Shown: in pieces, positions 10,466-22,446 of the stretch
How positions within the stretch are numbered: position 1 is the first letter of the stretch
How the letters are laid out: every line of letters begins with the position of its first letter
Source: Thelephora terrestris
Lineage: Eukaryota; Basidiomycota; Agaricomycetes; Thelephorales; Thelephoraceae
Reading direction: 5' to 3'
DNA length: 64,000 nt
Assembly: GCA_015956445.1 (NCBI GenBank)
Contig: WIUZ02000009.1
Coordinates: 62,001 to 126,000 of the forward strand
The notes under the pieces: model-generated
Databases searched by the model: none
Told to the model about the DNA's origin: nothing
What the model saw: the letters and a program-made list of their open reading frames with translations, nothing else
Made by a program: the position numbers and the translations under genes

Positions 10466-10978
10466 GATTGATGACTCCACCAGGTGATCAACTGGACGCT
10501 CAAGGTATTCTATGCTGTGAACGCTGGGGTTTGATAGTTATGAGGCACAGTTGACGTGGAGAGCAGGAGGGAGAGCAGATGGGGGATGTCTTGTGTTCAA
10601 ACAGAAAACTCTGACTTGTCCTTAACTGCAACTGGGCTGAGAAGGGCAGAGGATTTCCTGAGGTAACAAAACTAAGGTACTACGATACAGCCACAGTTGC
10701 TACTTATACTAAAGGAGTGGCCATGATGTCAATACCCTTATCAAGTCCGAACAAAGGGAGATAAGGAGTGTGAGAATGCTAAGTAAGGGAAGCGAACAAA
10801 TATGACGCGTGGGAGAATAAAGGACAAAGGGCCTTACTAGCGTGTGAAGGAATGCATAAGGGATAACAATAGTCCACATGAAACATAGGGATAAAGATAA
10901 CACTAGTCCTAAAAGAAATAGGGGCATGGGGTAATGAAAGTTCGTACCTGGGGATCACACCCAAGGGTCAGGTGGAGA
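10466..10978 (+). repeat. About 510-bp dispersed repeat, downstream copy
   Basis: This is the direct-orientation partner of 7353-7872, with the same start (GATTGATGACTCCACCAG) and end (CACCCAAGGGTCAGGTG) and a few small indels. Confidence 0.75.
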
Positions 10979-11319
10979 TGTCTCATCGCTTGACGATGTA
11001 GTACCTCTCGTTTTCGTTGGCAGGTATTTAGTTTAATATTGTACGCATTGTCAGGCTCCGCCTCTGTATAAAGCTCAGACGAAGGCTCACCTGCGCATGA
11101 TGCATGAGCAGAAGCTCTTCGCAATAATTTAACTGATCATCTCCCTCATCACACGAACCCGCCAACCTCATTTAGTCATCGGAAGCATGCAACCTATGTA
11201 ATGATGAGACTGGCTTGCGGAACTCATCCTGTGAAATATCACATTACAACCGTTCGTAAGATTAAGGCAGTCTCGGAAAGACGACGACCACCCGAAATTT
11301 TGAGTTGTGGCATCGCCCT

Positions 11320-11491
11320 GCATCGCCCGGTCATTCACGCGAGGATCAGCAAGAAACAGACTCCCCCTCGGCCAGAGAAGAACCGCGTCTCGGACGAGTT
11401 ATGGGACCTTATGAACCGCTGTTGGTCCATTGTGCCCGACCAGAGGCCCACGATGGAAGTTGTCCACCACTTTTTCTTGGATCTGCCTTGA
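11320..11491 (+). pseudogene. Protein kinase C-terminal lobe remnant
   Basis: About 55 residues read as kinase subdomains X-XI: PPRPEKNRVSDELWDLMNRC, then W and DQRPTM, which is the usual 'RCW..xPxxRPTM' end of fungal Ser/Thr (TKL-like) kinase domains. The upstream part of the same frame (from about 11201) is weakly kinase-like. No HRD or DFG region is found upstream to 10.98 kb, where a repeat begins. It is therefore a truncated remnant and not a working kinase. Confidence 0.65.
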
Positions 11492-13085
11492 CGCAACGAT
11501 GTATCTATAGTTTCCAAATGTGTAGTCTAGCATCAGGAGCTTTGCCAAGCCTACAAGCCCGGACGATGTCTTACCTACGTATGGTGTAGATGTGTTTCCT
11601 GAGGTCCTGGCCGGATACTAAACAAGGAAAACCGTTCGCGCCATATAACCGCCGCACTTCGCAACCCGCTGAGTGGCGCCGCGGAATCAATGTCTCGACA
11701 CTTTCACCACACAAGGGCATCCTTCGCGTTGCTTTTGGCAGTGGTCCCAAACGGGCTTGATGTGTTTAGACCGACTGTAGTACTCAAATTTTCCCCGCGA
11801 CGTTTGGGAAGCACAGAATAGATCTTCCGACGAAAGTACTTGATCCTGGGTAACTTTATACATTGGTGCTTTACTATGTTCGCCCAAAGCTCAATTCACA
11901 AGTACGGGGGGACTGAGAAATTTTCGACCTTCTCAGACTCAATTTCGACCCGTAGTGATCTGAAATGCACGGGGTGAGTGAAGGGGGGCAGAGGGGACTC
12001 TGCGAAGGTGTAAAAGGCAGGAGTCAAATTTGGTCCGAACAGTCGGATAACTCGATAGTCTTATTGATGGTATGTCGTGGACAAAAATTTCGAGCTGCGG
12101 ACCTCCGGAGTGCTGTGTGAAGGTTGGGCAAGTTTCCAGAAAGGTCGGCTCCCCCAGCCGGCGGCTCGTGAGATTGTGAGGATAATGGGAATCAAGAGGA
12201 ACCCTGGCCCCGCCGGCCACTGCAAGCACACAGAACCGACCTTGCCATAGCTCTACTCGAGGGAAGGGGGGTATTCAAATTCTCCGACGAAAGATATGGG
12301 ACTACTCGTGTAGGTGTGAGAGGATAGTCCCTGCTGAATCAGGCCTAGGTTTTGCGGGGAGTCCGGCAGTGGTATCAAGGCCCCATTTGCAAGGAGATCA
12401 AGGCCTCGAATAATTTTGAGGGTGGCGATCCTTTGTGTACACGGTTTCCGAGGATGGGGCACGGTCTGATTTCCTTGAGATCAAAATAAGATGTTAGGAA
12501 CGAGGGTTCGTACTTGCCTGTCAAAAAACACGTTCGGGTTGAGTCAAAAATGTCTCGCCGCTATTTCCACGTTAAGGATGTGCCAGAACCCATGGGAAAC
12601 AATAGCAACCTTCTCGCTGAGAGCGACTAGGAGCTAGCTTACCGCTGCCGCTGGTTTATGTGAACAACAGACCTTTTACTGGGATCCCAGGATGAGGCCG
12701 TGGGGCAATCGAACGCTGTCGTTCAACGTTCAGGCCCAGGGTCCATCGAATAGTTGAAGACCGCGCTTCCTGTCGCGTTCGGTAACGCGGTATGCCAAAA
12801 GTTGCGAACGATGTCCTTTTACAGAAGCGACTACCGACCGATATCGATAACGATAATCAGTGATCAGATAATGCGATTCTGGACGCGAAATACCGTGCCA
12901 GGGGTTTTCACTGTGGGAGGAATGGAGACACGGCCTTCACCGGACCGGTGTCGCTTGCACTAGCAGTCGATCACTCGAACCCCATTTCTTGATCGCCACG
13001 CTTTCCATTCACACCACCCGCGAGCGTTGGTTCGATTCGTATAAAATCCCAGACAAGGTAGGCACACTCCCTCACAATCTCCCAG
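11492..13085. other. No gene recognised
   Basis: This 1.6-kb stretch has scattered short open frames on both strands, none with a recognisable domain or a splice pattern. The last 100 bp upstream of the FunK1 start presumably hold its promoter. Confidence 0.6.
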
Positions 13086-15815
13086 ATGTCCTCTCACGAC
13101 ACACCGACCACTCCTCCCCAAGACTCCAAGAAGGTGCAGGCTCACCTCGAGTCTCAACAAGCCACAAATCCGAACAGAGGTTCCAGTGCCACCGGCCAAA
13201 ACCTCACGAGGGTACAGTGAGTTACGAAGCGCCCTCGATTCTCTGCGGGGTCTTGACTTTCTTTGTACAGAAAGGAAGGCGTCAAATCTGGAATATCGGT
13301 GGACATGAAACAAAAGAAGCAATGCGAGCTAAAGGACATGGTCCGGTTTCTCCTCGCCCTTTGCTGCCAGAGTGACTCCTCGACGACTCTCGATTCCGCT
13401 GATGGAACACTTTATAACGACTGTCTCAGAAGCGTAGAATCAATTGCAGGATCAAATGAGTTGAAGGAGAAATTGGAAAGCTAGTGCGTGGTCCACTTCC
13501 AAATGAACGTCTCCGCGTTTGTGACCGTGTTCCGTAGCAAACCTTCATCGTTCACGCATGAGCGCCAGATGTATAAACCATTCACGGAAGTCATGAACTA
13601 CGCGCTTGAACCCTTGTCCCGCATCGAAGTGGATGGGCTTCCTAAATTCAAGAGTCACATCGCATTCGTCCCGTGTGACAAGGGTGTAAAATCCGACTGC
13701 GACATATCGGGATCTTCCTTCAAGCCCGACGTTGCGGTCATGTCGATCCAGGATGCTTACAAACTTTACAAACTTGACGGGTCGGATGCGCCGGAACTCT
13801 CCAAACTCATCACCGAGATCTCAGTTAACGCACCCTCCGGCTCACCCAGCTGGAAGACCATACTTTCAGCGATCGAAATTAAACGGGGAAGGGGTTCATC
13901 TAAGCACCAAGACCGTGCCACGCAGGACGTTGATGTACAATTCGATGAGGAACTGGGCGACTCCCAGCCTGTTGTAGCTTGTAAGTATGATGCATTCCCC
14001 TGTGGCCATATGCTAACCACGCTGTACAGCAACGTCTTCAGTGTCCTATGTTTCATCTAAACGGTCTGCAAGCACCGCAGAGATGGACACCAGTGCAATG
14101 TCTTCAAGCAGCAAGCGACCGCGTGTGAAAAAGTCTTCCCCCAAGGTGCCGACGCAAACCCTCACAGATCAAAATGGCATATATTCCGCACACAAATTCT
14201 CCGATTCGTTTTGGATCAGCCATGTAATCAACTTACTTGTTCAAGGTGAGCATGCGCCTAACACACAAGGTACCTCTCATTGACTTGCTTTGCAGGTGAT
14301 TGCCTGTGGGTCTCTTGGATTGACAGGGAAGGCCCAATTGTCTCGTCGGGCTGTCGTTTCTCCGAGGATATCTCCCTCACGCTCGTCTTACTCCTCGTCC
14401 TTCAGCGATTCGGACGCCGTCAGTGGGGATACATCCCTGAGCTCACCACAGAAGACCATTGCGTTTCGTTGCGCTCCATGGAGGCTGATGAGGCATCCGG
14501 CGAGGGCGAAGTCACGATCAACTTCCACCCAGAGGATAAGGTTCATTCCACCTGGGCGCTTCTTGGAAGAGCCACAACCGTTATTGGTGCGAAGGTCGAA
14601 GGTGGTACCACCGGGGTTTCCCGGGGGCAAGATGCTCAAAAACTCAAGCCCAGTGTTGTGAGCAGCGAACAGCGCAACAAGTTGCGTGGCTACTACGAGG
14701 CCCGCGACGAGTATAGACGGGCTTACGCTGGGACTGTCAAATCGCACAACCTCGTCTTGAAAGTATCATGGCCAGAAACGACAAGGGTCACCGAATGGGA
14801 AACGCTCAAGCTTGCTCGGACCTTTGGAGAGAACGACAAGTTCATCAAGGGTCACATCCCTGAGGTCAGGGGTGGGCAGGATTTTGACCGCTATTCCACC
14901 CACCATATCCGGCGTTTCTTGTGCTTTGACGAGAAACCTGGGACGCGAACCCTACGACTGATTGCGATGGACCGTTTGTGGCCGATACACAACTTAGATG
15001 GGGAACAATTTTGGAAGGCATTTTGGGAGTGCGTTTTGTGTATGTGCTTTGTGCCATGTCTACGAACCTAAACTAACGCCTTCACCCCAGGCCATTACAG
15101 GCTGTGGGTGAACGGGATTCACCATGGCGATATCAGCCTTCACAACCTGATGTATGGCATCTCCAAGGCCGGAGACCCCTTAGGGATCATCATCGATTTT
15201 GACCTCGCCACCTGCGTCAACCACCCAACTACGAACAACGATCGCACCGGCACCATTCCATTCATGGCTATCGACCTCCTTGACGGTGGGCTGGATACTC
15301 GTATTCCCCGATTGTATCGACACGACCTAGAATCTCTAAGCTGGGTCCTTGTTTATGTCACTGTCTCCACGATACAGTACAAGGACAACACTATCGATGC
15401 CCCTGCACCCCAGCGTGCCCAGAAATGGTTCACAGGTGTTGATCGTCTTGCTCGCGAGGCACACGCTATGTCAAAGTTGCTTTTCCACTTGTACTATGGA
15501 AAAGAGGGTGCCCCCGTTTATGGCCCTTATAACCCTTACTCCGACTTCGTTCAAAATATCACTCAATACTGGAGCCACTTTCATATGTCTCTGAAGAAGG
15601 AGAATCCCAAGGTATTGTCTTGGGGGCCCAAATCTGAGCCGGTAGAAGCACAGGTTTCCAGGAAAGCAGAAGTTGATGACCCAGCGGGTTCATTGAAGTC
15701 GTTCGTCAACGAGGTGGAAAAATTGTTGGGGGAAGTTGATGTTGACTTCGCCCGGGTCAAAGGTGATCTTCTGGAAGCGATTGAAACACCTCCTTTCGAG
15801 GATAGCGCTGTGTAG
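13086..15815 (+). CDS. FunK1-type fungal protein kinase
   Basis: Six exons (13086-13216, 13271-13483, 13538-13980, 14030-14245, 14296-15039, 15091-15815) join in frame to 823 residues, a usual length for the family. The start MSSHDTPTTPPQ opens the only frame that splices through. FunK1 (Pkinase_fungal) proteins are an Agaricomycete-expanded kinase group of largely unknown role. Kinase features are present: a beta-3 lysine in LVLKVSW near residue 489, the catalytic loop IHHGDISLHNLMY with Asp near 595, and a metal-binding IIDFDLA (DFG-like) near 618. The first ~330 residues match the family's N-terminal domain (for example LPKFKSHIAFVPC and AIEIKRGRGSS). A Ser/Lys-rich linker lies in exon 4. 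No frameshift or premature stop is left once the introns are removed, so the gene looks intact. Intracellular; substrate unknown. Confidence 0.9.
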
Positions 15816-15936
15816 TCTCATACCTCGACTTGGATCACTCTACACATATACCGTATGTAGCCTTACATACGACGGAATAATTACTGAGCTAGGATAAGCC
15901 AGAAATCAAACGGGGCGAGTCATAGCGTTGTCAGCA

Positions 15937-16410
15937 TCAGAAGCCTCGCCGAACACCCCATGGAGGAGATCGATGTTCGTGAGTTGATGTGATTGCAATG
16001 ACCTCCTCCTCGACGCCAACAAAGAGGTCCTGAATGAGGGCGAGTACATCGTGAGGGAGGCGGTTGACCGGGGCCTGCCTGCTCCTCGTGGATCGAATGG
16101 AGGAGACAACCTCTCGATCGAGAGCATCTAGCTGAGATATGATAGTGAGCACCCAACAAAGCACTCGATCCATCAATTTGTCCAACTCGTCCAAGGTAGC
16201 CATAGCGCTGCAAATTCGCGTGTTAAAAGTTGGATATGAATTTCCCTCTCTCCCGTCGTTGGTCACCTCGTTCCGGAGAAGAATGTCGTATAGTATCCGC
16301 TTAGCATCACATAATTGGGGGAGCGCCGGAGAAGCTCTGCCGGGGTGGGACTCGCTGAGGAGGAGGTTGGACATGATAAGGCGGAGATGGCCCGGCGGTT
16401 TGCTATGCAT
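15937..16410 (-). pseudogene. F-box-like protein, N-terminal part only
   Basis: The minus-strand frame of up to 157 residues ends with VNRLPHDVLALIQDLF, the usual core of fungal F-box-like domains, preceded by a helical segment (LDALDREVVSSIRS). F-box proteins bridge substrates to SCF ubiquitin ligases. Normally several hundred residues of LRR or other sequence follow. Here the frame ends about 25 residues later, and no continuation is seen before the FunK1 stop at 15815. It is probably a truncated gene. The start codon is uncertain (MHSKPPG or MSNLLLSES). Confidence 0.5.
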
Positions 16411-17916
16411 TATACGGCTGATTCCCGGGGACTCCCTCTGGCGCGGTGAGGATACATTTGGAAGATTTTTCAGGGGAAGGCAAGCTGCATCGGCCTATTC
16501 GTTACGCGTTGGCAACTGCTGAACTCTTCCGTGAGCGGTCTTGGTCAAGGTTCCTTAACTTTTCTCTCTGGCGGGACGTCTTTCAATGGTATCATTCTTT
16601 TATTCAAGGCGGAGTCGGATACGCCGATGTTTGGTACACAGGAGTTTCGTAAGAAGATGCCTGTCGCCTGGCCACTTCCCCGAGTCACTGGACCGCTCTT
16701 GCAGGTCCCAATAATCCGCTATACTGGAACATCGGAGGAGCCACGGTGGATGGATGGCGAACCAGGTGTGCAACGCGGCCTATAGTCCTTGAGATTGAAG
16801 AGCAACCGGATCTGAGAAGCGAGAACAGGGAAGTTCGAAATTATATCCCATATTTCTGCAGACCTCTCGAAGGCGTCGTGTACTCCCGGAGTATCCCGAC
16901 TTGGCTTCCCGAGTTTCACTCGAGAGTGCGAGGTAATACTCCTTTGTAACAACACCAAGTTAATGGCACAGCTTGCCTGGAAGGAAGACGTAAGACTTTC
17001 AGAACCCCACCTTTGGCGTGGTGACTGACGTACCTCTTACATATGTACCTCCAGCCAGGGGGAGTGAAGCAGTACGCCCTCAATCTTTTTCTTGACGTGT
17101 CCTGCAAAGCAAACCCTTCACACAGTAGTGGTTTTGTCTTACTGTACGGTAATGGGGAGCATGTTCAGGAGGCGTAAGATTATGCAAAACCGCTGAAATT
17201 AGGGTTATCCACCTCCTGCTGTACATGGACTCCTTTTGCCCGTCGTGTCCATTTCTCGTGGTTCAAACGCGTTCTTCGTCCATCAGTACGAGAAAAGCAA
17301 ACTCGACGTTTGTTGCCGCATCGGACTTCCTTACGAGTTAAGCTCTCGACCTGTTTTGGTGCTGGTCCATCGTACTTTTGTTGGCCTTCCCACCATACCA
17401 CATTCTTTTGCCACCAAGCTAGCGCTCGAAGCTCGCATCATGTTCCTACACGACCTCGATCACCGCACGAGTATCTCCTAGGAGGGTTTTCCATATTCCC
17501 AAATAGGCGGTGAATGGCGTCCCTTGGTTACAACGCGATTACTGCATGGATCAGTGAGGAGTGGCTAATCCCGATACTGGTCTTGCGACTCGTTTCTCAC
17601 CCAGCAACAGTTCTTCGTATGGACTCGACGCTCGAGCGTCCATCGTAACCGCACATAGGACCCCGCCATTGTCCTCCACCGGCCGTGTTTTTCGACCCCA
17701 AAAGCGGTAGGATACTTCTGTCATTCCTCACACGAGGCCTATTGTTGTGTAGCTCCAAACCGAAGCAAATATGCGCCATGAGGGCGGACTCTGGATATCG
17801 GACCATCATATCTCCGACTTGAGCCCCAGTGGATTGAACAGATCCTGGGGGAAGAAAGTCTTTATCTAGGGACCAGTCCCTCCCACATTTCTCCCCGTCC
17901 TCACTTCTCCTCTTGC
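16411..17916. other. No gene recognised
   Basis: Short open frames occur on both strands. A minus-strand stretch at 16719-16958 (HDAFERSAEIWDIISNFP) looks faintly protein-like but has no recognised domain or partner exons. Confidence 0.55.
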
Positions 17917-18953
17917 ATGGTCTTCCCGCCGAGCCACCGACAATCCCCGGGCATCAACGCACCTACCCACGATACCAGCCCGACCGTTGCTTCCAAGAAA
18001 CAGGAGGAAACCGACCAGCCGAAGGATCTAATGGCCGCCTCCGACACCCGGGATCATCTGGAGGGTCTCCGGGCAATCTCCTCCGTCGCCTCAAGACTTT
18101 TCATCCTCCTCGGTCAACAAATCACGCTGTCTCTTATGCTATCCCTATTCGAAAGGGCAATGATATTGTGCGACGTCTCATCTCCCTTTCCGTCGCGTCA
18201 CTGATCGGGTTCTTTCTTCAGGTCGCTGACCTCAAGGCCCGTGCCAAATCCCAACGGGACGACCTCAAGATCTCGCTCGATCTCGCTCGGAAAGCGATCG
18301 AAGCGTCCAAGGCTGGCTTCTGGGCCAAACACGGCGTGACGTTGGAGGCCGGCCTCCGAACGTACGTCCAAAAGAAGATCAACGAAAGGGTCAAGGCTGA
18401 GGTAAATCGCGTCGCTAACACGATCCGTCGTCTGTGTGACGAAACTCGCGTGTAGATCGAAAAACAACTGGAGAGGTATGCCTCATACCTCAAAAATAAC
18501 GAGGCGAAGAAAAGGGAGCTAACAGAAGTCTCGGAACTCTCGTGAGTGCGAGCGAAAAGTTCATGTTGTGCTAGTCCCCTTGAATTCGCCCCGAACTGTA
18601 GCCACGCAAGACTGCAGAATTCTCTGCTGCGCCTCCAATACCCCACCGAGCCCGTCACCTGGATTGGCAACCTTCCGGAGGGATTAAACCAGGGGATAAC
18701 CTTTGGACAACTGATAAGCGCAGACGCAACCTCCGTCTTGAACCTTGCGAAAACCCTAGGCCTATCTCCGACTCCTGAAGACGATCGGCTTAGCATGCTC
18801 AACAGAGTCATGCAACATCTCGGGGTAAGTTGTAGGCATTCCACATGTTTTGCCAACAGTTCACAAAATGACCACCCACATACTCAGATAGGGTACAAAG
18901 GCATACCATCACATACGGGGATACTGCTCATGCCCATAAAAACAACGCCCTGA
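17917..18953 (+). CDS. Small coiled-coil protein, paralogue of 34652-35880
   Basis: Five exons (17917-18174, 18222-18401, 18456-18541, 18602-18824, 18888-18953) join to 270 residues. The structure is supported by its paralogue at 34652: exon 2 is 180 nt and exon 3 is 86 nt in both, with the same intron phases. Both proteins end in a small exon starting IGY. The N-terminus is Ser/Pro-rich. The centre is a charged amphipathic helix (VADLKARAKSQRDDLK) that probably forms a coiled coil. The C-terminal part has the shared core LLNLAKTLGL-like region followed by EDDRLSMLNRVMQHLG. No known domain, signal or membrane helix is seen. The first intron uses a weak donor (GTCTCA), so the exon 1 boundary is the least certain. 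Function unknown. Confidence 0.7.
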
Positions 18954-19192
18954 TGGCCATTTCAGAGCTTCCCCTGTATATGTTCCTTGCCTACCTTACG
19001 ATGTTTGTCTACTCCAATGTTGTCCTGTAGGTCCGAGTTGCTTGTTTTCTTGTTTTCGGCCGCTTCAAGATCCTTTTCCTGTTGTGCTTTTGACATAAAA
19101 TAATGTGCTTGATATGTGTACAATGATGAACGATAGAATGACGATATGATGTGCTTAGTTTTCCCCGATCACCCTGAAATATGTTACCTTAT

Positions 19193-21315
19193 CTACTTTG
19201 GAGCGGCATACCACCATAATGTCGTCACGCCGACAGGAAAAGAAAACGTCGTCTTAATATTTTCCACGGTGAGGGACAAATCTCCCATAAGGAAACAGAG
19301 GCCGCACCTGCTGTCCCCGGAACGAAATAGTCGCGGCAACATTCTGTGGGTTCCACGCCCCATTATTGTTATCGTTCCTGGTAAAAAAAAACAGTCACTC
19401 CACGTCGTGGGACAGCAAACACCGCGGGGGCGCACCAATTCAATACGACGATGCTATACCGCCACCAGTCCGACGGATTATTCCTCATCGTGACGAAAGC
19501 GGTGACTTGGAGGGTCCAGGCGTTGCTCCCTGCTACATTCACGCCGATCCTCTGACCCCAGGGTCCACCTGGATCTTTCGGAGTGATAGCGCGGGACGCT
19601 TGAGCCATGGTGTAGTCTATAAGCAAAACCGCCAATTAACCTACAGCGCAACCGACTAGTAGGTCCAAGCTCACATTCCTCATTGAGGGTGTAAGATCCG
19701 CCATTGATCGTGACTACACCGCGGCAAGATGGGTTCTTGCAGCTACTCGTACCGGGAAGTAGCGGTTGGCCGTTACCGTCGAGGGCGATGTTCCACATTA
19801 AAACAGCCTTTGCCCAATTATTTACCGAACCGGTGTAGCTGCAGATGCGATCAGTGGCTCACGTCCCGACTGACCCAAAGTTCCAAAACCAACCGACTCA
19901 CAGGTTGTTCATCCACCACTTGATGTTAGTCCACCAATCTGTGCCGAACAGTCCCGTACACTCGGTAAAGTAGACCTCTTTCGAAGGGAACGCGCTTTCG
20001 AATTGCCCCTGCTGACTGTAGTTTCCAGCGTAACAGTGGAAGCCGGCGCCAGCAAATTGGGAATTTGCCTGTTGCAGAACCTGGACTGGGTACTGGCCGC
20101 CGTCGACCCAGTTGTGCTCATATGCGATGATCTTCGTGCCCCCAAACCCATTGCTGTCCATCAAAGGTCTTAACGCCATTCCAACATTCGCCTCTTGAGT
20201 GGGAGTGAATATACAGGTGGGGTACGTAGAGTCGGAGTTCTCGGGTTCGTTCTGGATCCCGATCGCGTAGGCTGTGATTCCCTTGTTCTTGAACCCCTGC
20301 AGTGACTTCAAGAGGTACATCGCGTCTATGGAACGACTCGGTCAGGGATTAAAAGAAAATGAAGTGGTGCACGACCAACAGGTATTGGTAAAGCTGTCGA
20401 TGAATTCCCCACCGTTCATACTATTCGAGGTTTTCATCCACGGAGGCTGAACCACAAAGATAAACAACAGAGCATTTCGAACGGGGGGAAATACGTACAG
20501 GGGACCAGGGGAGTAAGTGGACCTTGATACCTGGGTTGACCGTCTGAATGTCCGCGATCGTAGAGAACAGGTACCCCGGCGCATTTTCGATGTTGAAACT
20601 TGCGAGGCCGTCATTTGTTGATGATGCGAATGTATAGACTATGTATAGACAACGATAAGCAACGGGAGCGACATTTGTAACAAATGCACGTACGCGAATC
20701 CGAAAAGTCAGATGACCCAAGTGGAACCCGGAGGTACGAGAGACCAGCTGAGTTGTGGCCGTCGGTGGCTATATAGACCGCCTAAGATTAGAGACGGGTT
20801 GCTCACGGAACCAAATAGGAGACGGCTTACGATCGAAAAGTGTTCCGATCAGCGCCCAGTAGCTTCCGGAGTTTTGCGACTGGGATGATGATCAGCACGG
20901 GCTCAAAATAACAAATTTGGAACAGAGCAGAACCTTAAGCTGGTTGAGGAGTTTAGCTGAAGAGTCCGCTGCGTGGTCGGTCAATCCCTTGGACAGGACG
21001 AAAGAAACGCCTAGAAACCCACTCAAGGAGGCTCCATGCCCCACCATGACCTGAAAGTAGGTACTATCGTTGATTTGGATATCGACGGAAGCAGGGGCCC
21101 CAGGGGCTTGAAAATTGACAGAAGTGTTTACACCGACGTTGGTAAACAGGCGACTCTTATCCCACGTCGTTTGCCACTTCGTTTACATCGTCAGCGAACG
21201 CAATAGACGAAACTGGAGGACGATGCAAAATGCGACATACTACATCCAGGATGGTTTGTGACATGACAGGCAGAACAAAGGTCAGGAGGGTACCAGCGAT
21301 AGGAGGGCATCGCAT
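19193..21315 (-). CDS. GH30 endo-beta-1,6-glucanase (secreted)
   Basis: About ten short introns separate exons that join without a break from 21315 down to the stop at 19193. GH30 enzymes of fungi cleave beta-1,6-glucan of fungal cell walls by a retaining mechanism. The first ~20 residues (MRCPPIAGTLLTFVLP...) are a signal peptide. Family marks follow in order: the TWDKSRLFTNVG start, DGHNSAGLSYLRVPLGSSDF, HLLPWSPPWMK with a missing glycine, AIGIQNEPENSD (acid/base Glu), HCYAGN, VYFTECTG (nucleophile Glu), WAKAVLMWNIALDG, and the C-terminal beta domain ending VTTLWWYAAPK. One oddity is that the usual GFGAS-LTDSSA region reads GHGAS and carries about 15 extra in-frame residues before ADSSAKLLN. 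Otherwise it appears complete. It probably acts in wall remodelling or attack on other fungi. Confidence 0.9.
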
Positions 21316-22446
21316 CGTGAAAGCCCGGGGATGAGTCGATGGACCCTCACCTGTTGTGTCTCCGCCTTATATCGTGCATTAGAGCCTACATTGCCAAGAA
21401 AGGATTTCTTCGTTACGTTTGGTAAAATGTCTTCAATGCCGTAGTTTTATGGGCCCGCCTATTAAGTGGTGGACAAACGGGAACGCCCTTTCGGCGTGTA
21501 GTGCCTTTGTATAGCCAACACGTCGTGGACATTCCGACGGGCACCCATACCCTGACGAGGCGTGCTTAATGCCGCTACCACGGGGCGCAGGTCACTGAAT
21601 CGTTCTAGATCTTAATTGAGCCCAGGGCACGGTTCAATAACGGCAGACCCTAAAAGTAGTATGAGACCCCGATGAACTTCGCCGAAGTTGAAGAACGGCG
21701 TGCCTGGACGAGTTGTGTCGCACAGCGGAGGTCCCTCATCGAACGGAGACCTCTAACCTGGCGAACGGGGGATCTCCGAACTAAGCGCCGCCTTTTCTCC
21801 TCGAGATTTGCGAATGGCATGTATACTTGTGAGGCGGATGGACGGACAACGTGTTCACCGTCAGGCCCTGGCTCCCTCGTGGACACCAGAAGCAGAGGCA
21901 AATCTTCATGCGGGCAATTTCACGTGAATCTGTTGTTCGGTGCCCATTGACGGGGGACGGCTGAAGCGAAGACTCAATTTTCGAGACCAATTGGGATTAG
22001 GCTTCAAGGATTCTCTCACCTTCAGATAGCGCTTTCAGTTGGGGGCGGGGGCTTGGAATGGACCCAGAGTTGTATCTTTAGAACGTGTCCACCGAGATAA
22101 GGGTCGTGCCGCGATACTGTCGGGGTAACTTGGCTTGGCATAGAGGGGAACGGGTCGAAAATGCGCCCGCGCTCCGATCAATGTGCGATCACCGGGTCCA
22201 AGCAAAGGTCACCGTAAATGGACAACTTGAACTTGGGTTTTTGCCTACTAGTATAAACTCGTGTACAAAAGGCGTATTGACGGCTTGATGGCCTAGGGCC
22301 TGTCCTGGCTAGTCTCCGGGAAAACGCATACGACCAGGCTCACGTCTTTCGCCAGCTGACCTATTATCCACACCCGTCTGGTAGAGGAACTTCCCCATCG
22401 ATTCGAACGAATTTATGGTACATCAAGATCATTTATTCAATACTCT
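21316..22446. other. No gene recognised
   Basis: Contains the GH30 promoter side and the 3' flank of the carboxypeptidase. A 92-residue frame at 21672-21950 has no recognisable features. Confidence 0.6.

Noticed and set aside
7353-10978. Calling the block a complete LTR retroelement
   Set aside because: The direct repeats lack clear TG...CA ends and a target duplication, and no reverse transcriptase, integrase or gag motif lies between them.
12960-13375. Alternative frames over FunK1 exon 1
   Set aside because: They conflict with the spliced model, which restores frame through five introns.
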